A stretch of DNA of 64,000 nt from Nitrospirota bacterium (GTDB lineage Bacteria; Nitrospirota; Thermodesulfovibrionia; Thermodesulfovibrionales; UBA6898), in the NCBI GenBank assembly GCA_021811105.1, contig JAJZPM010000004.1:110672-174671 (forward strand), read 5' to 3'. Below, piece after piece: positions 18,408 through 26,406 of the stretch (position 1 is the first letter of the stretch; each line of letters begins with the position of its first letter). Position numbers and translations under genes: made by a program. The notes beneath the pieces were generated by a model. It had not been told where the DNA came from. It ran no database searches and saw only the letters and a program-made list of their open reading frames with translations.

Positions 18408-19613
18408 CTATTCAGACATCATCTGCCCGACGGTAAGACCGACCATTTCAGATGCCATAGCATTTGCAGTATTTAATCTTCCCAGGTCAAAGAACAAGAC
18501 GCCGTCATCGCCCTCATTCTGACTTTCCGATGCCCAGACCAGTTGCTTGCTCTTTCTGTCTATGACCTGCGCCGAGAAATCCACCTTCGGTTTACCGCCA
18601 TATCCGATATAATCCTGGTAATCGAAGACCGTCCCGAAGACGATCAGGTCCACCTCCGGGTAATCGCTCAGGAGGTCCACATCCGCAAGGGAAACGCCGC
18701 CGGACATGATAATCCTCTTGCTAAGCATCTCTTCTCTTATCACGCCGGGCTCGACGACACTGACGTTCCCAAGTTTGCTCAATTGTCCTACAAACTCGAG
18801 CGCCACGATCTCCCCGGCGTTCTTCCTCGCGCTCAGATTCTGGAAAGGCAGGACCGCCACCCGGTATCTCTTGTCCGGCCGTATGACAAGGGAGCGGTAC
18901 TCTACCCGCGGCCGGAAACTGCTTCTCCCCCCAACTTGGACTCTCTGATAACGATAGCCGGTCACAGGGGAGCGGTATGGGCCCTCCGGCGGGGGCTGCC
19001 TTCTCGCGGCAACACCATCGCCCTTCTTCTCCCCAGCCGAAAGGTATCCGGCGAGAGAATCCGTCAAAAGCGTTAACGCCTTATCAGTGAGTATGAGGGG
19101 GTCCTCAATTATCCCAAGCCCGAGGAGCCCCGGCGAATCATTGCCTGACAGGCCGGCCCTGTCCGCCCAGAGAACCAAGGGGTGCTCACCCGTCGAGACC
19201 AACCGGCAGATCAATGATATCTTCGCAGGAAACGTCTCGTCATAGCGTTCCAGGGAGGTGATGAGGACCGCGTCAGTATCTGCTTCCTTGCTGAACGCGT
19301 CGGCCGTCGGTCCATCAAGACCTCCTATATAACGGACGCGGTTCTTTTCCATAAATCGATCAAGTGCTTCTTCTCCGAGCAGGGTAATGCCCCGCTGCTT
19401 CATTTTTTGCGTAATCGAGAGGCGCAGGTCCTTAAATGGTGCAGGAGCGCCGCTCAGGTTTTCGATCGGCAACACGGCTATACGATATTTTCCCTTTGTG
19501 TCAAGTGATTTCACTGCACCGGAGAGTCCACCGCTCGCACAACCTCCCACAAGGATCATCACTAGGGAAAGAAAGAGAAAAGGTCTACTTAAACAGCTTG
19601 TCGATAATGTCAT
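18408..19613 (-). CDS. Lipoprotein with two CsgG/TolB-N-like domains
   Basis: A protein of about 401 residues with a lipoprotein signal (LSRPFLFLSLVMILVGGC). The mature part has two halves with the same opening: GKYRIAVLPIENLSGAPAP (then a helix and ITQKMKQRGITLLGEEALDRFM) and KRYRVAVLPFQNLSARKNAGEI (then VALEFVGQLSKLGNVSVVEP). This is the nucleotide-binding-like fold of CsgG, GNA1162 and LpoB relatives, which attach to the outer membrane. The ATG at 19613 overlaps the upstream gene by 29 bases and has GGAAAGG about 10 bases upstream; the frame stays open to 19673. Its function in the cytochrome cluster is unknown; it may help outer-membrane assembly. Confidence 0.75.
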   Translation of the reverse strand: MTLSTSCLSRPFLFLSLVMILVGGCASGGLSGAVKSLDTKGKYRIAVLPIENLSGAPAPFKDLRLSITQKMKQRGITLLGEEALDRFMEKNRVRYIGGLDGPTADAFSKEADTDAVLITSLERYDETFPAKISLICRLVSTGEHPLVLWADRAGLSGNDSPGLLGLGIIEDPLILTDKALTLLTDSLAGYLSAGEKKGDGVAARRQPPPEGPYRSPVTGYRYQRVQVGGRSSFRPRVEYRSLVIRPDKRYRVAVLPFQNLSARKNAGEIVALEFVGQLSKLGNVSVVEPGVIREEMLSKRIIMSGGVSLADVDLLSDYPEVDLIVFGTVFDYQDYIGYGGKPKVDFSAQVIDRKSKQLVWASESQNEGDDGVLFFDLGRLNTANAMASEMVGLTVGQMMSE

Positions 19614-20169
19614 CCACAGCCTTTCCAGTAACGTCAGCCATGGGTTGCCCTCCACCTCCAAAGAGTCTGTCACTTACGTTAATACCGCCTTTTGTGGAAG
19701 ACGCGCTCCAGACGACTCTGCCTGTCTGCGCCTCGATCATCTGCATGCTGACCGAGACGACGTTCGCTGCCGACGTTCCGGATCTTACCTCTCCATATTC
19801 GCTCACCGTACCGGTGATCACCGCATCGACTTTTACAATTCCGGCAAATTTCTGGATTTCCTCGGGCGAGGGAGCAGTGGGGTCCGTGATCCCCGCCCTC
19901 GAAATACCCCTTGCGACTTCGCCTTTCGGCATCACATAGACTCCGCCTGTCGCAAGGAGCCTGTTGATAAACGCAGCTCTTACCCTTTCAGCGGCGAACT
20001 GGTCCCTTGTAGCGTTTACAAAAGGCATCACGGCAACCGTCTTGACCGAGCCGAAATCCATTTCAGGGTCGTGCCAATACGTAGAGGCTTTACCTCCGCA
20101 GGCCGACAAAGAAAAGAGAACTGAAAATGCGATCACACTATCAGCTGCTATTTTTTTTATATTTGTCAT
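19585..20169 (-). CDS. GNA1162/CsgG-like outer-membrane lipoprotein
   Basis: A 194-residue lipoprotein (signal to FSLSAC, followed by GGKAS). The core YWHDPEMDFGSVKTVAVMPFVNAT, FINRLLATGGVYVMPKGEV, VDAVITGTVSEYG and MIEAQTGRVVWSAS matches small CsgG-related lipoproteins. It is the first gene of the minus-strand run that continues through the cytochromes, and a sigma-70-like promoter lies 41 bases upstream (20211-20240), overlapping the end of the barrel gene. The downstream lipoprotein has two copies of the same fold, so the pair may work together. A peripheral outer-membrane role is inferred. Confidence 0.75.
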   Translation of the reverse strand: MTNIKKIAADSVIAFSVLFSLSACGGKASTYWHDPEMDFGSVKTVAVMPFVNATRDQFAAERVRAAFINRLLATGGVYVMPKGEVARGISRAGITDPTAPSPEEIQKFAGIVKVDAVITGTVSEYGEVRSGTSAANVVSVSMQMIEAQTGRVVWSASSTKGGINVSDRLFGGGGQPMADVTGKAVDDIIDKLFK

Positions 20170-20210
20170 GTTTTTCTCGCGTAGTTTATATAGTTTAGCA
20201 ATGATTTACT

Positions 20211-20240
20211 ATATTAATTTACGGCCTCAACTGTTGTCAA
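20211..20240 (-). promoter_or_regulatory. Sigma-70 promoter of the lipoprotein-cytochrome operon
   Basis: On the minus strand TTGACA (20240-20235), 18-base spacer, TAATAT (20216-20211). The -35 box overlaps the stop codon of the barrel gene, and the predicted leader to the ATG at 20169 is about 35 bases. Confidence 0.6.
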
Positions 20241-22438
20241 TAATATATCCTCAAAGTAGTACTAAAAATATTGGCCTTGGCGGTCTCCGTTACGGAGGAA
20301 GTATCGATCACCTGGTAGGCGACGTCAAGGTAGGACCGCTGTGTGATGTTCCAGTGCACGGCCGCGAGAAGATTCTTCACCTTTCCGTTTATGTCTGACT
20401 GCAGGTTCTCATTATACGCAAAGCTGAACTGGAGCTGCCCGTCGACGAACGGCGTCCAGTTTACCCCGTAATTCTGGAGTGTCATCTTTCTGTCCATGTC
20501 CGTCACCCAGCCCCAGGAGGCAACGAGATACAAAAGCGGGAACGGTCTGTACGTCACCCCAACATCCGTCCTCCGCGTGGTGAATGAGGCCTCCGGAAGA
20601 CCCCCGCCGGTCTCGTCCGTTACAGTAGAGGAATAGTTCAGGTTCAGAGAGAGGTAGCGGTTCGGGACGATGTTTGTGCCTCCGTTTAGGATGGTACTGT
20701 CCTGTTTTCTGCCGGTCTCGAGTGTTGAGAAGCCAAGCCCTCCGCTTGCATAGAGGCTGATACCGGTGTATAAGTCGGCGGAGTTGTAGAGAAAGATGCT
20801 GTTCCGGTCGAGTTTCCCCTGGGGGTTTGTCTCGTTTCGGCCGCTGAAGGTGAGGCTGTGGCTGAGCGTCTTCAGCGGGGTCGCATTGAGCGCCGCGCTG
20901 TATATGTAGGCGTGGGCATTACCGAGCCGGTCGACGCTGTCCTCCCTCGCTATTCTCGCATTCCCGGAAAAAACCCTGCTGAGCCTCTTGCTCACCGAGA
21001 AGCCGTTTGACAAGGTCGAAATCTTGGTAGAAATGACCCCGGTCGTCTTGATTAGAAAATAGGAGACCTCGTAATAGAGTAGGGGATCGTCCAGAAGCCT
21101 GTACCTGCCATCCAGACCGACGTTGTGCGTAGTGCTGCTTATCTTCCCCTTCACACCTTCGGCCGCTCTTCTGATGTATGCCTCCATTTCGGTCACAAAG
21201 ATGTTCGGAAATTGCGTCCCCCCCAACACCCCGGGGGCAAGGGGATTGACAACCACCTTGATATACCTCGTCTGTACATTAGGAAAGCCTATCTCGAACC
21301 TGCTCCGGAAGGCATCGTATTGCGGTTTTACGAGGGGGTTCCAGAGGCTCCAGTTCAGATTGTCGGCGCTTACATAGACATCCCACGAAAAGGAGGAGGC
21401 GACCTCTGCAGGAAGGTCTCTGTCCACATACACGAACAGCTCGTTCACCTCCGTCGTCGCGACGAAATCGAGTCCTATATTCCTCGGTTTCGTGTCGCCT
21501 CCCACCGGAGGAAGACCTATGTTGATGCCGGCGGAGGCCGTGATGTTGCCGTCGATCAGGGCCGGGTTCGGGTCGAGCGCACCTTGGAGTGGCGTATCGT
21601 CGATCGACGAGAGCCCGGAAAAGGGGAATATCTGGAAATCCACCTCACCCTGGCCGCTCGTGATGATCTCGGTGGACCTCGTCGTAATCTCATAGCTCGC
21701 ACTGACGGTCGCCCGGTCGCGCAGAAACTTCCCGTCATAGGTTATCCTTGCGTCATTCGTCAGGTTCTTTGTCTCGAGCTCCTGAAGTTTTTCCTTGCTG
21801 TCGTCGTAGGTCCCCCTATACCTGAGTCCCACACCCCTCACCGGTTCGTACTGGGACTGAAGGGAGAAGAAGTCGTCCGCGTTGTCACGGACGAGATGCT
21901 CCTTGTCAAAGGTGTTCGTATGCACATAACGCATATCGAAGGAAGGAAAACCATCCGGCCTCCAGCCGAGAATGGCGCTGTAAGCCTCGTTCACGTCGGT
22001 AGTGGACGGCAGGTCCGCAACCGAATTCTTCGTCTCTCTCCGCGTGTAGTTCACCCCTGCGGTATAAAGCGGCGTCCTGAGGGTAAGGTCTACGAAGGGC
22101 CTGAGGATCCTTGTAGTTGAGTCCGTTTCGACGCCGTTTGTCTCCGAATTGATCTTGTCGTTCTCGAATATGCCGTTTGCCAGCAGCCTCAGGTTAGGGT
22201 AGATTGTTTTTGTCAGAGTAAGGTTAAGCTGCTGATTGAACGAGTTCAGCTTCGTGTCTGTGGAGGTGCCGCTCGCGTCTGTCGTTTCAGTATGGGAGTT
22301 AGAATAGCTCAGGTCCAGATAACCAATGATGCCGTCGGCAAGGGCATCGGCAGGCAACAGCATCCCGCCTAAGACCAACACTACCAATGGGAATAGATAT
22401 TTCAGGCTGTCTACCTCTCTCCCATGACGGTAATCCAA
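20237..22438 (-). CDS. Large outer-membrane beta-barrel protein of the cytochrome cluster
   Basis: A 733-residue protein with a signal (KYLFPLVVLVLGGMLLPADALA), then dense amphipathic strands of alternating residues with aromatic ends (IIGYLDLSYSNSHTE, YTAGVNYTRRETKNS) and a C-terminal aromatic strand ending TTLRIYY, as expected for an outer-membrane barrel. An insertion around residues 330-410 (ELFVYVDRDLP, FSWDVYVSADNLNWSLW, QTRYIKVVVNPLAP) resembles a discoidin-like domain. Size and neighbours fit the porin role of porin-cytochrome conduits, though it is not recognisable as MtrB or OmbB. The true start may be a CTG at 22405 after GAGAGAGG, since the ATG at 22438 lies inside the upstream gene. 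Confidence 0.8.
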   Translation of the reverse strand: MDYRHGREVDSLKYLFPLVVLVLGGMLLPADALADGIIGYLDLSYSNSHTETTDASGTSTDTKLNSFNQQLNLTLTKTIYPNLRLLANGIFENDKINSETNGVETDSTTRILRPFVDLTLRTPLYTAGVNYTRRETKNSVADLPSTTDVNEAYSAILGWRPDGFPSFDMRYVHTNTFDKEHLVRDNADDFFSLQSQYEPVRGVGLRYRGTYDDSKEKLQELETKNLTNDARITYDGKFLRDRATVSASYEITTRSTEIITSGQGEVDFQIFPFSGLSSIDDTPLQGALDPNPALIDGNITASAGINIGLPPVGGDTKPRNIGLDFVATTEVNELFVYVDRDLPAEVASSFSWDVYVSADNLNWSLWNPLVKPQYDAFRSRFEIGFPNVQTRYIKVVVNPLAPGVLGGTQFPNIFVTEMEAYIRRAAEGVKGKISSTTHNVGLDGRYRLLDDPLLYYEVSYFLIKTTGVISTKISTLSNGFSVSKRLSRVFSGNARIAREDSVDRLGNAHAYIYSAALNATPLKTLSHSLTFSGRNETNPQGKLDRNSIFLYNSADLYTGISLYASGGLGFSTLETGRKQDSTILNGGTNIVPNRYLSLNLNYSSTVTDETGGGLPEASFTTRRTDVGVTYRPFPLLYLVASWGWVTDMDRKMTLQNYGVNWTPFVDGQLQFSFAYNENLQSDINGKVKNLLAAVHWNITQRSYLDVAYQVIDTSSVTETAKANIFSTTLRIYY

Positions 22439-23853
22439 TAGGGGGATTCGCAGAAATCAATCTCAAAGACCGTCTTTCTGCTGATAAGGTTCACCGCCTT
22501 GAGGCTTTTTTTCTCTGGCATCACGAGATAGAGATTGTTTTCGTCGCCGTCTATAGTCATGTATCCGACCGTTCCGCCGGTCTGAATATAATCGACAGGC
22601 TGAAAGGAAAGCGGGTCGTATACCGAGACGCCGTCTTCGAACTTCTTGCCGATATAGAGCATGTCAGTCCTGCTGTCCACCTTGATGGACATTGCCCCCA
22701 TGCCGAGGAACTCCCTCCTCACCACCGAAAGGGATGGGACGTCTATAATAGTGAGATAGGGCGACCTCCCATGGATCACGTACAGCCTGTCTCCCCTGCG
22801 GTTGAACTGTCCACGTAATGGTTCGGGTTCAGTCGAGAGCGTTGCGATGACCGTCTTCCCCGTGATGTCTATTACAGAAATGGTGTTCGAGAGGGTATTG
22901 AAGACATAGGCGCGGCTGCCGGTGCTATCGATGAGGAGGGAGACAGGGTTCTGTCCGACCAAAACACGCTCGGTCTCGAGCAGGGAGCCGGCATCGATAA
23001 AGCTCACAGTGTCAGAACCGGCATTCGTGGAAAGCAGTGTCCTGTTGCCCGGGACAAGCGCAAGCTCTTCCGGATTGTCCCCTCTTCTAAGTTGTATCCC
23101 GCCGATCACATCACCGGCGCCTGCGTCGATCACGTCTACGGCATCGTCAGCCGTGAGCGCCACGTAAACCTTCCCGCGCATCTGGTCCATGGCCATGCCG
23201 TGGGGCCCGGTCCCCGTTGCTATCATCCCTGTCACCTCGCCTAAGCCTTTGTCGATGGCCGCCACGTCGTGGGCGTCGCTGTTCGACACATAGCCCGACA
23301 GCCCTATGGGGGGCCTGGCCGGGACCGAGACAGAGAACGCGGGGCTGAAGCGGAACCCCTCGATGACCGACTCCCTGTATTTCAACGTCATCGCAAGAAT
23401 AGACGCCTTCTGCCTCCGTATTGTGAACGGAAATTCGACGGGGGCGGGTTTTTCGGGTACGCTAAGTCCGGCCGCGCCTTCCTCCGTCGTAAGCGTGGCA
23501 TCCTTCACCTTAAACGATAGCCCCCGGTAATTGCCGGGAGGCAGTTGCCCTGTGGCCAGGCATCTCTGTCTTACGTCTTTGCCGAAGGCGATTCCCGTAA
23601 AAGAGAGGTCCAGGGGGATCTCTTTCCCGTCATCCTTTTGGGCGTATACAGCCTCCAGGCTGAATTTGAGCCGCTCCGCCTCCTGAGACAGGGGCTGAAG
23701 GTAGAGAAATACCTCGCCGTTTTCCTCGAGGGCGGGTTTGATCGAAAACGGTTTTGCCTGGCAGGACAGAAGAAACGAGAACGACAGAAGAACCGAAATG
23801 AGGAAAAGGGGCCTAAACTTATTAATATAAAATCTCATACAGATCTTCACCAT
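22411..23853 (-). CDS. YVTN-type beta-propeller lipoprotein
   Basis: A protein of about 480 residues with a lipoprotein signal (LFLISVLLSFSFLLSC). An N-terminal domain (EVFLYLQPLSQEAERLKFSLEA, then LPPGNYRGLSFKVKDATLTT) resembles DUF4382-like beta domains, and a seven-bladed YVTN propeller follows (GYVSNSDAHDVAAIDKGLGEV, KVYVALTADDAVDVIDAGAG, RAYVFNTLSNTISVIDITG, LYVIHGRSPYLTIIDVPSL). The ATG at 23853 follows AGGGAG. It overlaps the start of the outer-membrane barrel gene, so the two are translationally coupled and probably meet at the outer membrane. Its ligand is unknown. Confidence 0.85.
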   Translation of the reverse strand: MVKICMRFYINKFRPLFLISVLLSFSFLLSCQAKPFSIKPALEENGEVFLYLQPLSQEAERLKFSLEAVYAQKDDGKEIPLDLSFTGIAFGKDVRQRCLATGQLPPGNYRGLSFKVKDATLTTEEGAAGLSVPEKPAPVEFPFTIRRQKASILAMTLKYRESVIEGFRFSPAFSVSVPARPPIGLSGYVSNSDAHDVAAIDKGLGEVTGMIATGTGPHGMAMDQMRGKVYVALTADDAVDVIDAGAGDVIGGIQLRRGDNPEELALVPGNRTLLSTNAGSDTVSFIDAGSLLETERVLVGQNPVSLLIDSTGSRAYVFNTLSNTISVIDITGKTVIATLSTEPEPLRGQFNRRGDRLYVIHGRSPYLTIIDVPSLSVVRREFLGMGAMSIKVDSRTDMLYIGKKFEDGVSVYDPLSFQPVDYIQTGGTVGYMTIDGDENNLYLVMPEKKSLKAVNLISRKTVFEIDFCESPYWITVMGER

Positions 23854-23992
23854 GACTCCCTGTTGTTCATGCCACAATAAAAATGTGCTGCCGCGTCAAA
23901 AAAACGCGGTTTCCGCATGATAATGCCTCATTTCGCATAATAACTAACGAAACACTAATAAAATCTTAGAACAAGAATATTCCAAATTCAAC

Positions 23993-24024
23993 TAAAAAAG
24001 GGCCGTAAGCCGGCCCTTTTTTAG
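23993..24024 (-). terminator. Intrinsic terminator between the cytochrome units
   Basis: GGGCCG/CGGCCC stem flanked by A6 and T6 runs (AAAAAAGGGCCG...CGGCCCTTTTTT), so it can work in both directions. It lies just after the stop of the deleted cytochrome copy on the minus strand. The 170 bases between it and the YVTN gene hold another GC hairpin (CCGCG/CGCGG near 23890-23912) and no gene. Confidence 0.8.
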
Positions 24025-24046
24025 AATAACGGCTTTGTCTACACAA

Positions 24047-24797
24047 TCAGTCTTTTGCGTGGCACTTGTTGCAGAGAGACCTCTGATATGAGGCATAGTG
24101 CATCGTTGCGCCGTTGTATGCCACTGTCGTTTCGGTCACCGTACGGCCCTGTGCATACTTGGCCTGACTGGCGACGGAACTCGGGGAGTCGGTCCCCGGC
24201 CACACGCCGTCTACCGCGATCAGCTCGCCGTCGTTATTCCATCTCGTCATATGCGGCCAGCCGGTGGCATGGGCCCTGTGGCAGCTGAGGCACATGACCC
24301 TGTCGCTTGTAGCCGGCCCGGCGGCCTTACTGCCGTCGTTCACCGCTAACGATTTCAGGGTCGTGTAGTTTCTCGTATTGTCGGTCTGGAACGGGACAAG
24401 AGAGTCGTACGGGACCTGGTTCTACCGCCGGCTCAGGAGGCAAGACATTCACTGCACGGGGGCTGTAGGTATACGCCTTCTTCAGCCAGCCGAAGTCCCC
24501 TCCCTGGGTCATATTGCCGGGCGGAGTCCCGGCCGGCATGTCGGCGTCCGGGGTCGCTATGTGGTAGCCGCCAGCCCCTGATTCGCCATGACAGTCGAGA
24601 CAGGTGGAACTGATATCGGTCCCTGCCAGAAGCGCGCTTGCGCTTCTGGCATCATGGATGTTGTGACAGCCCATGCACTCGGCAACACCGCCCGTATGAA
24701 AGGCGAAGCTCTCCCCACTGCTCAACAAGATAAAGATTTTTGCTATCGCTACTGTGAAAAGCATTGTTTTTACTCTCGCCATACCTGGCCTTGCCAT
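24047..24797 (-). pseudogene. Internally deleted and frameshifted copy of the six-heme cytochrome
   Basis: The first 105 or so residues (signal peptide, AECMGCHNIHDA, TCLDCHGESGAG, GGDFGWLKKAYTYSPR) match the intact paralog at 24928-26178. Near 24420-24430 the sequence jumps to the paralog's later part, missing about 170-190 codons with hemes 3 and 4, and the frame changes: the original frame runs to a stop at 24327, while the matching frame (VPYDSLVPFQTDNT) resumes towards VMCLSCHRAHATG and ends CNKCHAKD at 24047. Four CXXCH motifs remain. It is a recent-looking tandem duplicate that has decayed, or an assembly collapse between near-identical copies; reads would tell. Confidence 0.85.
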
Positions 24798-24806
24798 TTA
24801 AGAACT

Positions 24807-24816
24807 CCCCCCCCCC
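24807..24816 (-). repeat. Homopolymeric G10 tract in the leader of the cytochrome pseudogene
   Basis: Ten consecutive C on the plus strand (G on the coding strand) lie 10 bases before the ATG at 24797, beside a purine-rich ribosome-binding region. Such tracts are prone to slippage and to sequencing error. Confidence 0.9.
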
Positions 24817-24857
24817 GAAATTATTATTCTCTCTCCTTATATTGCTGCGGCGGCGCA

Positions 24858-24900
24858 CAAAAAAGGCAGAAGGGCCGGTAACCGGCCCTTCTGCGGAAAA
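24858..24900 (-). terminator. Strong intrinsic terminator after the six-heme cytochrome
   Basis: Fourteen-base perfect stem GCAGAAGGGCCGGT/ACCGGCCCTTCTGC flanked by A-runs and T-runs, 28 bases after the stop of the cytochrome gene on the minus strand. It separates that gene from its deleted copy. Confidence 0.85.
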
Positions 24901-24927
24901 AAATACTGCCTTACTCAAGCTACGCAA

Positions 24928-26178
24928 TTAGTCTTTTGCGTGGCACTTGTTGCAGAGAGACCTCTGATAGGTCGCATAGTTGGTCTCAGGCTTGTCGTTG
25001 TAAGCCCTCGTCATCTCCGCAACCGTACGGCCCATCGCATACTTCGCCGCGCTCGCGATCGAGCTCGGGGAGTCGGTGCCCGGCCATACGCCGTCGGCTG
25101 CGATGAACTCGCCTTCGTTGTTCCATCTTGTCATATGTGCAAAACCGGTTGCATGCGCCCTGTGGCAGCTGAGGCACATCACCCTGTCGGACGTGGCGGG
25201 ACCGGTCGTAACGGTACCGTCGTTGACCGCGAGGGCCGCCAGCGTAGCGAAGTCAGTTGTGTTGTCGGTCTGGAACGGAACGATAGAATCATAGGCAGTT
25301 GCTGCCGTTCCGGTCATGTTACCGCTGCCCTTGTAGGCGTTATAGTTGTTCGTTACGTCCGTGCCGAGCTGCTCGTTGACCGGGTGGGTCATCTTCGAAC
25401 TCGTGCCGGAATGCATGTCAGGATGGCAAGTACCGCACCAGTCGCTGATGCCGGCGCCATATGCTACGCGGGTAGCAGTGGTAGCCTCAGTCCTGTTGTA
25501 GGTGCTGGGGACAACCGCGTTGAAGATCGAGTTAAAGACTGTGCCGCCTGAGCCGGCGCTTGAACCGGTTCCACGGAGGAGCCTGTATGCGCCTACAGCC
25601 TGGCCTGCTGCAGGAAGCGGGCTGTTTTTGTAAGAACCCGATGCGATGATCGGGGCGCCGGTGGTATTGAAGGTTCCGTCCGAAAGCCTTCTCAGCTTGC
25701 CGTGGTTGTCATGGCAGCTGTTGCATGCGAGCTGGGTAGCGTCCATCGTGCCGCCGGGGGCGGTGGTGTTGATTCCGTCAGCCGCATAACCAAAATCAAT
25801 CGCAACGATGTTGTGGCCGTGCTCGTCGCCGGGTTCGGTCACGGTCGTGCCGGTACGCGGGCTGTAGGTGTAGGTCTTCTTCAGCCAGGCGAAGTCGCCG
25901 CCGGGGGTCATGTTGACCGGCGGGGTCCCCGCAGGCATGACCGAAGCATCGGTCGAAATGTGGTAGCTGCCCGGGGCCGTGCTGTTGTGGCAGCTCAGAC
26001 AGGTCGAGCTGATGTCGGTGCCGACCAGAAGGGCCGAGGTGCTCTTTGCATCGTGGATATTGTGGCAGCCCATGCACTCGGCAACACCGCCCGAATGGAA
26101 GGCAAAGCTTATACCGCTGAGCCCAAAGAGAAGGAGCGCTGCAGCGACGAGAATTATTGTCACTTTTACTGCTTTCAT
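24928..26178 (-). CDS. Secreted six-heme c-type cytochrome under riboswitch control
   Basis: A 416-residue exported protein (signal VTIILVAAALLLFGLSGISFA) with six CXXCH motifs: CMGCH, CLSCH, CNSCH, CGTCH, CLSCH and CNKCH five residues before the C-terminus. Long Thr/Ser/Gly-rich stretches separate the hemes, unlike the compact 16- and 26-heme proteins. The N-terminal FHSGGVAECMGCHNIHD resembles secreted Omc-type cytochromes of metal reducers, although no named family can be assigned. The ATG at 26178 has GGAGG 5 bases upstream; a TTG at 26190 is in frame. Its leader carries a GEMM-I riboswitch (26201-26280) and it is followed by a strong terminator. Confidence 0.93.
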   Translation of the reverse strand: MKAVKVTIILVAAALLLFGLSGISFAFHSGGVAECMGCHNIHDAKSTSALLVGTDISSTCLSCHNSTAPGSYHISTDASVMPAGTPPVNMTPGGDFAWLKKTYTYSPRTGTTVTEPGDEHGHNIVAIDFGYAADGINTTAPGGTMDATQLACNSCHDNHGKLRRLSDGTFNTTGAPIIASGSYKNSPLPAAGQAVGAYRLLRGTGSSAGSGGTVFNSIFNAVVPSTYNRTEATTATRVAYGAGISDWCGTCHPDMHSGTSSKMTHPVNEQLGTDVTNNYNAYKGSGNMTGTAATAYDSIVPFQTDNTTDFATLAALAVNDGTVTTGPATSDRVMCLSCHRAHATGFAHMTRWNNEGEFIAADGVWPGTDSPSSIASAAKYAMGRTVAEMTRAYNDKPETNYATYQRSLCNKCHAKD

Positions 26179-26200
26179 TAAATCCTCCAAGTTGTCTTTT

Positions 26201-26280
26201 CTTCCGGCAGCCCGGCCGTCCCTTCTGGGACCCGTCGGCTTTGTGCCCCCACCTTGCGATGGGTTTACTCTTTTCGGAGG
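26201..26280 (-). ncRNA. GEMM-I riboswitch, variant with the 3',3'-cGAMP-type base (GEMM-Ib)
   Basis: On the minus strand AGAGTAAACC is followed by CCCATC-GCAA-GGTGGG (a stem capped by a GNRA tetraloop), then GGCACAAAGCC, a second stem GTCCC-AGAA-GGGAC and GGCCGGGCTGCCGG, the order and motifs of the GEMM-I aptamer. Aligned with the Vc2 c-di-GMP aptamer, G20 is replaced by A (position 26269) while G21 (26268), C46 (26243) and A47 (26242) are kept; the C22-G45 pair becomes U22-A45 (26267/26244). A at position 20 is the hallmark of GEMM-Ib riboswitches that prefer 3',3'-cGAMP. The GGAGG of the cytochrome lies 14 bases after the aptamer. No T-tract terminator is visible, so translational control is likely. 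Confidence 0.82.
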
Positions 26281-26406
26281 ATTGGTTCATATCCTGAACG
26301 CCTGTTTGCTGCAAGGCGTCCTCTTCCAACCAATGCTTTTAGTTAAATTCTGTTCTTACCACCTCCTTCATTGGGCAGCCATTTTACTGCAAAAAACTGC
26401 CGTGAA

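Noticed and set aside
21125..22120. 331-codon plus-strand ORF opposite the outer-membrane barrel gene
   Set aside because: High-GC antisense shadow rich in Arg, His and Pro; no start signal.
26380..26402. GGCA...TTGCA sequence upstream of the riboswitch resembling a second sigma-54 promoter
   Set aside because: Interval between GG and GC is 9 bases, not 10, so it does not fit -24/-12.
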